From Azovibrio restrictus DSM 23866 (lineage in GTDB: Bacteria; Pseudomonadota; Gammaproteobacteria; Burkholderiales; Rhodocyclaceae), in assembly GCF_000429665.1 (NCBI RefSeq), contig NZ_AUCH01000005.1, positions 124,001-188,000 on the forward strand: a stretch of DNA of 64,000 nucleotides, given 5' to 3'. This document shows positions 17,987 to 25,562 of the stretch, piece after piece (within the stretch, counting starts at the first letter, position 1; the number at the start of each line of letters is the position of its first letter). The notes under the pieces were generated by a model that ran no database searches, was not told the DNA's origin, and saw only the letters and a program-made list of their open reading frames with translations. The translations under genes and the position numbers were made by a program.

Positions 17987-18031
17987 TTGTCACGCGCCTG
18001 TCACCTGCCTGTCACCGGAGCGCGCCATCAT
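17987..18031 (+). promoter_or_regulatory. Pho box (three direct repeats) and -10 element
   Basis: Three heptamers, TTGTCAC (17987), CTGTCAC (17998) and CTGTCAC (18009), recur at an exact 11-bp period with 4-bp spacers. This is the architecture of PhoB sites (CTGTCAT repeats, 11-bp period). CATCAT at 18026-18031 lies 10 bp after the last repeat, where the -10 of a PhoB-activated promoter is expected, and there is no good -35. The orientation points to the GGDEF-EAL gene starting at 18065. The box also lies just upstream of the oppositely directed pit promoter. The repeats are seen directly; PhoB control is an inference. Confidence 0.65.
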
Positions 18032-18064
18032 GGTGGGTACGCGCACAGGATTGTGGCTCCAGCG

Positions 18065-20350
18065 ATGCCCGAAACATCCTCTCCTTCCCCAGTTTCATCA
18101 GCCGCCGGGCCCTGGTGGACCGCCCCGGCGGGCATGCGCTGGGGCTGGTTCCTGCTGCTCCTGGGACCGTCGGTGCTGACCCTGCTCCTGCTGGTGGCCA
18201 TCTGGGGCCTTTCCCTGGGGCAGCTGGAACAGGAAAGGCAGCTGGCCCTGGGGGCGGCGCGGCAGCAGAACGAAACCCTGGCCCACATCGTGGCGGCCAA
18301 CCTGGAACAGGTGCTGACCCGTCCCCATCTCTATGCCGACCGGGCCGCGGAACTCCTGGACCAGGGGCCCGGCGCCGGTGTTGCCTTGCGGGCTGCCCTG
18401 GCCGGTGACGGAGCCTATCTGCGTCTGGCGGTCCTGAACGGGGCCGGGCGGGTGCAGTTTGCCTCCAGTCCCCTGGCCCAGGGCCTGGCGCACCAGGAGC
18501 TGCCCCCGGCCGGCAGCGACCTGGGGCTGGGACAGCCCAGCGGCCGGGGTGAGGAAGCCTGGCTGCTGCCCCTGGCCCTGGCCCTGCGCAGTCCGGCGGG
18601 GCGGGAGGGGCAGCTGGTGATGCTCCTCGATCTGGGCTATTTCCTGCGCCTCTACCAGGGGGCGGGCCTGGGGGCCCGGCACATCGGCATTTTCCGGCAG
18701 GGCGGTACCCGTCTGGTGGAAGCCGACGACCTGTCCATCAGCCTGGGGGGGCCGGCCGCCGGGGAGACGGAAGCTCAGCTGCGGGTCAGCAAGTCCCTGG
18801 CCCGATTTCCCCTGGTGGTGGAAATCAGCCAGAGCCAGGCCAGTGTGCTCCAGGGTTTGGCGCCCTCCCGCCAGCGCCACCTGCTCTGGGCCTGGGGCCT
18901 CACCCTGCTGCTCCTGGCTGCTGGAACGGCCCTGACCCTGCTGGCCCGGCGTCAGCGGGCCCTGTACCGCCGGGTGCTCTGCTCCGAGACGGAAAAGGAA
19001 AGCCTGATCCAGCAGCTGGAAACCGAGAAGGGCCAGGCCTACCAGCTGGCCTCCCATGACCACCTGACCGGGCTGCCCAACCGCATGCTGTTTTCGGAGC
19101 TGTCCGCCAGCCATCTCTCCGGCTCCCGCCGGGGAAGGCACCTGCACGCCCTGGTATTCCTGGACCTGGACCACTTCAAGGCCGTAAACGACCAGCTTGG
19201 CCATCGCATCGGGGATCAGCTGCTGCAGACCGTGGCCCAGCGTCTGCGCGCCGTGCTGCGGGATTCGGACTTGGTGTCGCGCCAGGGCGGGGACGAGTTC
19301 GTGCTGCTCATCAACGAACTGGCCAGTGCCGAGGACGCGGCCCGGGTGGCGGCCAAGATCATCCAGGCCGTGGGGGCTCCCTGCCAGCTGGAGGGCCACG
19401 AGCTGGTGGTGCGTCCCAGCCTGGGGCTGGCCCTGGCCCCCCGGGACGGCCAGGACCTGAACACCCTGATGGCCCACGCCGATGCCGCCATGTATGCGGC
19501 CAAGTCTGCCGGGCGCGGCACTTTCCGCTTCTTTGACGGGGCCCTGAACGGCATTCCCGTGCGTCAGGACGAGCTGGCCCGGGACCTGGAGCCGGCCCTG
19601 GAGGCGGGGGGGCTGCAGCTCCATTACCAGCTCCAGCATTCCCTGGATGATCTGCAGCCCATGGGGCTGGAAGCCCTGGTGCGCTGGCCCCATCCGGGCC
19701 ATGGCCTGATCTACCCCAAGGACATCCTGCCCCTGGCCCGGGAGCTGGGCCTGCTGCCGCGCCTGGACCGCTGGGTCCTGGCGGAGGTCTGCAGGCTGCT
19801 GGGCCAGTGGCGGGCGGAGGGGCGCCACCTGCTGCCCATCGCCATCAACCTGGCCCCGGAAACCCTGGCCGATCCGGCGTTTCCCGCTGCCGTACAGGAA
19901 CAGCTGGCCCGGCAGGGACTCAGCGCCGCCCTGCTGGGGCTGGAGATTCCTGCCGACTGGCTGCCTGGGGCGGATCCGGGGGCCCTGGAGCGGCTCCAAG
20001 CGTTGGCCCATCTGGGGGTGTCCCTGCGCGTGGATGGCTTCGGGCGGAGCCAGACCGGGTTCCAGCAGTTGCGTGCCCTGCCGCTCAAATGGCTGAAGGT
20101 GGAGCCCTCCTGTATCGGCGAAGGGGAAGGCGGCAAGGGGGCGGGGGGCACGGCCGGCTTCATCATCACCCTGGCCCATGTGCAGGGCTTCCGGGTCCTG
20201 GTGACCGGGGTGGAAACACCGGAACAGCTGGTGCAGCTCAAGGCCAGCGGGGCCGACGGGGCCCAGGGCTACCACCTGCAGCGGCCCTTGCCGGCCGGGG
20301 AAGTGGTGGCGCTCCTGGAGCGGCGCCTGGGCGTGCATGGGCGGGACTGA
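18065..20350 (+). CDS. Membrane GGDEF-EAL protein with degenerate EAL domain
   Basis: A 761-aa protein: two transmembrane helices (about 20-45 and 275-300) bracketing a periplasmic sensor, a GGDEF domain with intact GGDEF motif (near 407) and RDSD inhibitory site, then an EAL domain (about 510-755). The EAL domain keeps EAL, the NLAPETL Asn, LEIP, the LKV Lys, GVET and QGY, but the catalytic DDFG is VDGFG (second metal Asp lost, near 656). It is therefore predicted to make c-di-GMP, with a poor or regulatory phosphodiesterase half. The ATG at 18065 is about 27 nt after the predicted PhoB-type promoter start. The PhnD-like gene follows after 4 bp. Confidence 0.85.
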   Translation: MPETSSPSPVSSAAGPWWTAPAGMRWGWFLLLLGPSVLTLLLLVAIWGLSLGQLEQERQLALGAARQQNETLAHIVAANLEQVLTRPHLYADRAAELLDQGPGAGVALRAALAGDGAYLRLAVLNGAGRVQFASSPLAQGLAHQELPPAGSDLGLGQPSGRGEEAWLLPLALALRSPAGREGQLVMLLDLGYFLRLYQGAGLGARHIGIFRQGGTRLVEADDLSISLGGPAAGETEAQLRVSKSLARFPLVVEISQSQASVLQGLAPSRQRHLLWAWGLTLLLLAAGTALTLLARRQRALYRRVLCSETEKESLIQQLETEKGQAYQLASHDHLTGLPNRMLFSELSASHLSGSRRGRHLHALVFLDLDHFKAVNDQLGHRIGDQLLQTVAQRLRAVLRDSDLVSRQGGDEFVLLINELASAEDAARVAAKIIQAVGAPCQLEGHELVVRPSLGLALAPRDGQDLNTLMAHADAAMYAAKSAGRGTFRFFDGALNGIPVRQDELARDLEPALEAGGLQLHYQLQHSLDDLQPMGLEALVRWPHPGHGLIYPKDILPLARELGLLPRLDRWVLAEVCRLLGQWRAEGRHLLPIAINLAPETLADPAFPAAVQEQLARQGLSAALLGLEIPADWLPGADPGALERLQALAHLGVSLRVDGFGRSQTGFQQLRALPLKWLKVEPSCIGEGEGGKGAGGTAGFIITLAHVQGFRVLVTGVETPEQLVQLKASGADGAQGYHLQRPLPAGEVVALLERRLGVHGRD

Positions 20351-20354
20351 AGGC

Positions 20355-21218
20355 ATGGGACGGATCTGCTGCCTGCTCCTGGCATTCCTGCTTCTGGGCG
20401 GATGCGCCAGCGTCGGGGCCCAGTGCGAGAATCCTGCCCGCCTGCGTTTTTCCCTGGTGCCCCAGGGGGATGCGGGCCGGGACCTGAGCGCCTACCGGCC
20501 CCTGGTGGCGGCCATCGAAGCCCGCCTGGGCAAACCGGTGGAGCTGCTGCAGCCCCAGTCCTATGGCAGCGTGGTGGAAGGGCTGGCCGCCTCCACCATA
20601 GACTTCGCCGTCCTCGGGCCGGCTTCCTACCTGAAGGCCCGGGGGGCCAACCCGGAAGTCCAGGTATTTGCCTCCTACGCCAAGCGGGCCGGACCTTTCC
20701 AGGAACAGGGGCCCTATTACCGGGCCTTGCTGGTGGTGCCGGCCGCCAGCCGCCATCGCAGTCTCGAAAGCCTCCAGGGGGGCACCCTGGCTCTCACCGA
20801 TCCGGGCAGCACTTCCGGGGCAGTGCTGCCGCGCCGGGTCTTCCCCGCGCTCACCGGCCGTTCCCTGGATGGCTTCTTCGGCCGCATCGTCTATGTGGGC
20901 GACCATGACCGGGCCGGGCTGGCCGTGGCGGCCGGCAAGGTGGATGCTGCCTTCCTGTCCGGCTTCCATCTCTCCGAACTGGTCCGCCAGGGGCGCATCG
21001 AGGCGGACTCGGTGCGGGTCCTGTGGCGTTCGGAACCGATACCCCAGGATGCCATCGTCTACCGGGGGCGGCTCTGTGCACCCATCCGGGAGGGCATCCG
21101 GGCCGTGTTCCTGGCCCGGGACGGCCAGGCTTTCCCCGGCTTGCTGGAGCAGCAGGGCAGCCTGGCTTTCGTGCCCATGGAAGACGGTGCCTACCGCATC
21201 CTGCGGGAACTGCAGTAG
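20355..21218 (+). CDS. PhnD-like periplasmic phosphate/phosphonate-binding lipoprotein
   Basis: A 287-aa substrate-binding protein with a lipobox (LGGC, near residue 18) and the PhnD/phosphonate-binding fold: LRFSLVPQG, YRPLVAAIEARLGKPVEL and DFAVLGPASYLKA. No ABC permease or ATPase is nearby, so it probably serves as a sensory ligand-binding partner for the GGDEF-EAL protein encoded 4 bp upstream, not as a transport component. ATG 20355 has AAGG immediately upstream and starts the signal peptide; an ATG at 20337 overlapping the upstream stop is less likely. Ligand is unproven. Confidence 0.8.
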   Translation: MGRICCLLLAFLLLGGCASVGAQCENPARLRFSLVPQGDAGRDLSAYRPLVAAIEARLGKPVELLQPQSYGSVVEGLAASTIDFAVLGPASYLKARGANPEVQVFASYAKRAGPFQEQGPYYRALLVVPAASRHRSLESLQGGTLALTDPGSTSGAVLPRRVFPALTGRSLDGFFGRIVYVGDHDRAGLAVAAGKVDAAFLSGFHLSELVRQGRIEADSVRVLWRSEPIPQDAIVYRGRLCAPIREGIRAVFLARDGQAFPGLLEQQGSLAFVPMEDGAYRILRELQ

Positions 21219-21257
21219 GCTTGCCGGGTTTGATCATCTGAATCCCGGAGAGACACC

Positions 21258-21821
21258 ATGAAGAAAATCGCCATCGCCTATCACAGCGGCTACGGCCATA
21301 CGGCCCGCCAGGCTGGCGCCGTGCTGGGAGGGGCAAACTCCCTGGCCGGTGTGGAAGCCAGACTCTATGATGTGACCACCCTGGACGAGGCGGCCTGGTC
21401 CGAGCTGGATGCCGCCGACGCCATCATCTTCGGGGCCCCCACTTACATGGGCAGCGCCTCGGCCAAGTTCAAGGAATTCATGGACGCTTCCAGCAAGCGC
21501 TGGTTCGCCCAGAGCTGGAAGGACAAGCTGGCGGCCGGCTTCACCACCTCCGCCTCCCAGTCCGGGGACAAGCTCAACACCCTGGTGCAGCTGATGATCC
21601 TGGCCTGCCAGCACGGCATGATCTGGGTCAGCCTGGATATCCTGCCCGGCAACAACTCCAGCCAGGGCTCGGTGGACGACCTGAACCGCCTGGGCTGCAC
21701 CTCCGGCGCCATGGCCCAGGCCAATGCGGACCAGGGGGCCGAGGCGATGCTGGAATCGGACCTGAAGACGGCGGCCCGGCTCGGGCAGCGGGTGGCCGAA
21801 CAGCTGCTGCGCCTGCGCTGA
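21258..21821 (+). CDS. Flavodoxin-family NAD(P)H-dependent oxidoreductase (WrbA-like)
   Basis: A 187-aa single-domain flavoprotein. The FMN phosphate loop is visible at the N terminus (YHSGYGHTARQA), the second flavin loop at FGAPTYMGSASAKFK, and a third at TTSASQSGDK. These fit the flavodoxin_5/NADPH-dependent FMN reductase type close to WrbA quinone reductases. It is preceded by a good Shine-Dalgarno (GGAGAG) and closed by a terminator, so it appears monocistronic. Physiological substrate unknown. Confidence 0.8.
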   Translation: MKKIAIAYHSGYGHTARQAGAVLGGANSLAGVEARLYDVTTLDEAAWSELDAADAIIFGAPTYMGSASAKFKEFMDASSKRWFAQSWKDKLAAGFTTSASQSGDKLNTLVQLMILACQHGMIWVSLDILPGNNSSQGSVDDLNRLGCTSGAMAQANADQGAEAMLESDLKTAARLGQRVAEQLLRLR

Positions 21822-21838
21822 TTTCCCCTGAGGGCGGG

Positions 21839-21863
21839 AAGCCGGGCACAGGCCCGGCTTTTT
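21839..21863 (+). terminator. Intrinsic terminator of the flavodoxin gene
   Basis: AAGCCGGGC / GCCCGGCTT stem (9 bp, ACAG loop) followed by a T5 run. Confidence 0.88.
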
Positions 21864-21905
21864 GCTATAGTCGGCGGCATTCCAATAAAACCAGTGGGGG
21901 CGTCG

Positions 21906-22703
21906 ATGGCGGTGAACATGTCTTTGGGGGACCTGCAGGTCCTGTTGGTGGAACCCTCCCACATGCAGGCTCAGCTGGTGCTGCGCATGCTGGCGCACCT
22001 GGGGGTGAGCCGGGTGCAGCATTACGAGCGGGCCGGCGAGGCCCTGGCCGCCATGCGTGAAACCCGTCCCGGGGCGGTGATCAGCAGCCTCTACCTGCCG
22101 GACATGGCCGGCACGGAGCTGGTGACCGCCATGCGCCACGACGAGGAGCTGGAGCGGGTGCCCTTCATCCTCATTTCCAGCGAGACCCGGCCCCAGGTGC
22201 TGGACCCCATCCGTCAATCCGGGGCTTGCTGCATCGTCGCCAAGCCCTTCACCGAAGCCCAGCTGGCCCGGGCCCTGCATTCAGCCATCGACCTGCTCAC
22301 TCCGGAAGAGGCCTTCGATGCCGTGGAGGTGGAGCACCTGCGGGTGCTGCTGGTGGATGACAGCTACGCTTCCCGGCGCCATATCCGGCGCCTGCTGGAG
22401 GAGATGGGGCTGGAGGAGATCATCGAGGCGGAAAACGGCCGGGAGGCGGTCATCAAGCTGGCCGACACCATGGTGGACCTGGTGCTCACCGACTACAACA
22501 TGCCGGAGATGGACGGCCGGGCCCTGGTGGAATACATCCGCACCCAGAGCTGGCAAGGCTCGGTGCCCATCCTGATGATCACCAGCGAACATGACCAGGG
22601 GCGCCTGGCGGCCGTGGAGAAGGCCGGGGTTTCGGCCATCTGCGACAAACCCTTCGAAGCCAGGAACATCCGCCAGCTGATTGCCCAGTCCCTCTGCGCC
22701 TGA
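21906..22703 (+). CDS. Double receiver-domain response regulator
   Basis: A 265-aa protein made of two CheY-like receivers and no output domain. The second (about 140-262) is complete: VDDS acidic pocket, phospho-Asp in LTDYNMPEMDG, ITSE, and the DKPF Lys. The first (about 8-125) keeps the fold and the AKPF Lys, but the phospho-Asp position is Ser (ISSLYLP) and the acidic pair is reduced to VEPS, so it is a pseudo-receiver. Such proteins usually act through protein-protein contact, for instance in chemotaxis or motility switching. ATG 21906 follows GTGGGGG. Confidence 0.82.
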   Translation: MAVNMSLGDLQVLLVEPSHMQAQLVLRMLAHLGVSRVQHYERAGEALAAMRETRPGAVISSLYLPDMAGTELVTAMRHDEELERVPFILISSETRPQVLDPIRQSGACCIVAKPFTEAQLARALHSAIDLLTPEEAFDAVEVEHLRVLLVDDSYASRRHIRRLLEEMGLEEIIEAENGREAVIKLADTMVDLVLTDYNMPEMDGRALVEYIRTQSWQGSVPILMITSEHDQGRLAAVEKAGVSAICDKPFEARNIRQLIAQSLCA

Positions 22704-22754
22704 GCCCGGCCGGCAGCCGGCCAGCAGCAGGCCAGGTTCAGCCCCGGCGGGCTG

Positions 22755-23390
22755 CTAGAACTGGGACATCTGGGAGAACTGGGAATTCTGGGCCCGCTGC
22801 CGTTCCCGCTCCGCTTCCAGGTGGTTGCGGCGCACGATGGCTTCGGCGATTTCCCGGCTGATGGTGTCGGGATCAGGGAGCTGGTTGGGGCGGAACACGA
22901 TCAGGGGAATGCCCAGCCGTTCCAGGGCGGCCCGCTTGGCGATTTCCGGGTCCGGCTTGGCGTACCCTTCGGGAGTAGGCCAGGTGAGCTCGATGGCGGC
23001 GAGGATGGCGAAATCTTCCCGGCACACCAGGAAATCCACGCTGCGCCCGAGCATGGCCCGGGTATCCTCCATGGCCTTGCGGCCCCGCAGGTTGGCCAGC
23101 TGGGCCAGGCCGACCTGGCCGAAGATGATCATGTTGGGCATGGCCTCCCGCAGCCGGTGGTAGAGCACCTGCTCGGCGCTGTTGAGCAGCTGGTAGGGTT
23201 TGCGGGTGGAGGTTTCCACGAAACGGGTTTCCGGTTCCACGAAGGCACTGCCGGGCCGTTCGGCCTGTTTCTCCTGGCGGGGCCGGGCGGCGGGCAGGGG
23301 TTGCACCGGGGGCGGGGTAAGCTTGCGCAGGCGCCAGATGATGAGGGCGACGGCCACGGCCAGCACGCCCAGGAAGATCAGAGTGTCCAT
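22755..23390 (-). CDS. DUF2726 membrane-anchored protein
   Basis: A 211-aa protein with one N-terminal transmembrane helix, a Pro-rich linker and a DUF2726 domain (about 65-190) that resembles restriction-endonuclease-like folds: LLNSAEQVLYHRL, then VDFLVC and AAIEL, the spacing of a D...ExK-type core without a clear Lys. Catalysis is uncertain. The tail ends in a short Ser-Gln-Phe repeat. It is divergent from the DUF922 gene with only 14 bp between the starts. Confidence 0.7.
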   Translation of the reverse strand: MDTLIFLGVLAVAVALIIWRLRKLTPPPVQPLPAARPRQEKQAERPGSAFVEPETRFVETSTRKPYQLLNSAEQVLYHRLREAMPNMIIFGQVGLAQLANLRGRKAMEDTRAMLGRSVDFLVCREDFAILAAIELTWPTPEGYAKPDPEIAKRAALERLGIPLIVFRPNQLPDPDTISREIAEAIVRRNHLEAERERQRAQNSQFSQMSQF

Positions 23391-23404
23391 GGCGGATCGG
23401 AAAA

Positions 23405-24013
23405 ATGAGGTTCAATATGTTGGCATATTTTCGCGCCGGCTTCCAGTCGGCAGGCCCTTTGCTGCTGGGCCTGGCCTTGCTGCTCTCCGGGAGTCTGGCC
23501 CTGGCGGGGGTGGAGGAGCGCCTGGATTACCGCTACTACGAGGTCCCGGCCCAGCCCGGTGAGTCCCTGCGCCAGGCCATCAACCGCTACACGCCGGTGC
23601 GCCAGGATGGCCAGGTGTTCCACGGCTACACCCGCTGGCAGGTGCGCTGGCGCTTCTACTGGTTCCAGGAAGCCTCGGGCCGCTGCCGCATGGAGCGGGT
23701 CCAGGTGAACCTGGAGAGCGAGATTACCCTGCCTCGCCTGAGCCGCGGGGATGCCAGCCAGCAGCGCCGCTTTACGAGCTATCTGGAAGCCCTGCGCCGG
23801 CATGAGCTGGGGCATGTGGACCTGGGGCGTCAGGCGGCCCATGCCATCGACCGGCACCTGGCGGGGCTGCCGCCCCAGCCCGACTGCGCCAGCCTGGAAA
23901 CCCGGGCCAACGCCGGGGGAATGGAGCTGCTGCGGCACTTCCAGGCCCGGGAACGGCAGTTCGACCGGGATACGGGGCACGGCCGCAGCCAGGGGGCCTA
24001 TCTGGAGGACTGA
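23405..24013 (+). CDS. DUF922 predicted secreted Zn protease
   Basis: A 202-aa protein with an N-terminal signal segment (to about residue 36), a domain with many conserved Tyr/Trp/Arg residues (RYYEVP, YTRWQVRW, CRMERVQV) and the zincin motif HELGHVDLG (near residue 135). This matches the DUF922 family of predicted zinc-dependent peptidases. Substrate unknown. Its 3' end overlaps the convergent GT2 gene by 16 bp. Confidence 0.75.
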   Translation: MRFNMLAYFRAGFQSAGPLLLGLALLLSGSLALAGVEERLDYRYYEVPAQPGESLRQAINRYTPVRQDGQVFHGYTRWQVRWRFYWFQEASGRCRMERVQVNLESEITLPRLSRGDASQQRRFTSYLEALRRHELGHVDLGRQAAHAIDRHLAGLPPQPDCASLETRANAGGMELLRHFQARERQFDRDTGHGRSQGAYLED

Positions 24014-24981
24014 GCCCGGGGCCGGGGCGCTTCCCGGACCCGGTACAGATCCCGGCCCGAGGGTTCGTGGTAGACCCGGATCAGGATTTCCCCCAGCACC
24101 CCGATGGCGATCAGCTGCACCCCCATCAGGCAGAGCATGATGCCCACCAGCAGCAGGGGCCGGCCGCCTATGGACTCTCCCAGCAGCTTGAGGATGCCCA
24201 GCCAGCCCAGGGCCAGTATCCCCGGGGTGAGCAGCCACAGGCCGACGCCGCCGAAGGCGTGCAGGGGCCGGTGCAGGTAGCGCATCAGGAACTTGATCAG
24301 GAGCAGGTCCAGGGCCACCCGGAAAGTCCGGTCTATGCCGTACTTGGACACCCCCCGGGTGCGGGCGTGGTGCTTCACCGGCACTTCCACGATGCGGGCC
24401 CCGGCCTCGGCCGCCAGGGTGGGGATGAAGCGGTGCAGCTCCCCGTACAGGTGGATGCGGTCGATGATCTCGCGCCGGTACACCTTGAGGGCGCAGCCAT
24501 AGTCATGCAGGCTCACCCCGGTGACCTTGGAAATCAGGCGGTTGGCGATGGTGGAGGGCAGCTTGCGGGACAGGGCCGCATCCTGGCGTTCCTTGCGCCA
24601 GCCGGAAATCATGTCGATCTCGGGGCTGGCCTCCATCTTCTCGATCAGGGCCGGGATGTCGTCCGGATCGTTCTGCAGGTCCCCGTCCAGGGTCACGATG
24701 TACTCGCCCCGGACGATGTCGAAGCCCGCCTGCAGGGCGGCGGTCTGGCCGTAGTTGCGGATCAGGTAGCGGGGCTGCAGCCAGGGAGTGCTGGCCGCCA
24801 GTTCGGCGAGGATGTGGGCCGAGTCGTCCCGGGAGCCGTCATCGATGCAGATCAGTTCGAAGGGCTTGCCGGTGCGCTCCAGGGCGGCGCCGACGCGGCC
24901 CACCAGGTCGGGCAGGTTCTCCGCCTCGTTGTAGATGGGGATGACGACGGAAATGACGGGGGTACTGGGGTTATCGCTCAT
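23998..24981 (-). CDS. GT2 polyprenyl-phosphate glycosyltransferase (ArnC/GtrB/DPM1-like)
   Basis: A 327-aa enzyme: GT-A domain with VVIPIYNEAENL, CIDDGSRDDS and the DGDLQND metal-binding motif (about 10-230), followed by two C-terminal transmembrane helices (about 245-305), the layout of ArnC and GtrB. It should transfer a sugar from a nucleotide donor to undecaprenyl phosphate, providing substrate for the GT39 transferase encoded in the same operon. The sugar is unknown. Last gene of the four-gene cluster; its ATG overlaps the upstream stop. Confidence 0.85.
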   Translation of the reverse strand: MSDNPSTPVISVVIPIYNEAENLPDLVGRVGAALERTGKPFELICIDDGSRDDSAHILAELAASTPWLQPRYLIRNYGQTAALQAGFDIVRGEYIVTLDGDLQNDPDDIPALIEKMEASPEIDMISGWRKERQDAALSRKLPSTIANRLISKVTGVSLHDYGCALKVYRREIIDRIHLYGELHRFIPTLAAEAGARIVEVPVKHHARTRGVSKYGIDRTFRVALDLLLIKFLMRYLHRPLHAFGGVGLWLLTPGILALGWLGILKLLGESIGGRPLLLVGIMLCLMGVQLIAIGVLGEILIRVYHEPSGRDLYRVREAPRPRAQSSR

Positions 24982-25562
24982 GAAACTTTCTTTCGGGCCA
25001 GGTGCAGGGCCAGGATCAGGGGCAGCAGGGGATCGAACAGGGCATCCCACAGATTGCCGTAAAGGCCGAGAGTGTACGCCATCAGGTCCAGGCTGAGTAT
25101 GAGCAGCCAGCCTCCCTGGCGCTGCTGGTAGAGAAAGATGAACAGGGGCAGCAGGGCGGCAAACAGGAAGTGGGGGTGGAAGCCCCAGCCGTAGGGGTCC
25201 AGGGGGCCCAGGCCCAGGGCAGTCAGGTAGAAGAGCAGGGCCAGGAGCAGCAGCAGGGCTCCGGGGCCCCGCCCCGGCGGGGGCGGCAGGGGCCGGCCCA
25301 GGACCCGTAGCAGGGCCAGCTGCACCAGGGTGAAGGATGGCGCTCCCAGGACGCCGTGGCTCCAGGCCGCCAGGTCGCCCACGGGGGGCAGGGGCAGGAA
25401 GGCAGCGATGCCGGCGCAGAGGCAGAGCAGCGGGGCGACGTGCTCCGGCAAGCGCCAGCCCCGGGCCCGGGCCCCAGCGATTCCGGTGGCCGCCAGGGCC
25501 GCCAGCAACAGCCCCTGGGCCAGCCAGCCGTAGAGGGCGATCTGAGGGTTGCCGAAGTTCAT
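24978..25562 (-). CDS. Small integral membrane protein of the glycosyltransferase operon
   Basis: A 194-aa, strongly hydrophobic protein with about six predicted transmembrane segments and short loops; no motif recognised. Its start overlaps the stop of the sialidase-like gene and its stop overlaps the start of the GT2 gene (ATGA at both ends), so it belongs to the same translational unit. It may help sugar-lipid flipping or transfer, but this is only suggested by position. Confidence 0.65.
   Translation of the reverse strand: MNFGNPQIALYGWLAQGLLLAALAATGIAGARARGWRLPEHVAPLLCLCAGIAAFLPLPPVGDLAAWSHGVLGAPSFTLVQLALLRVLGRPLPPPPGRGPGALLLLLALLFYLTALGLGPLDPYGWGFHPHFLFAALLPLFIFLYQQRQGGWLLILSLDLMAYTLGLYGNLWDALFDPLLPLILALHLARKKVS

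Noticed and set aside
17922..17993. Upstream in-frame starts for pit at 17954 and 17993
   Set aside because: They fall in or before the TATAAT promoter and the Pho box; the GTG at 17921 has a strong Shine-Dalgarno.
18098..20356. An open frame of about 750 codons antisense to the GGDEF-EAL gene
   Set aside because: Gln/Gly/Pro-rich mirror translation; the sense strand has clear GGDEF and EAL motifs.
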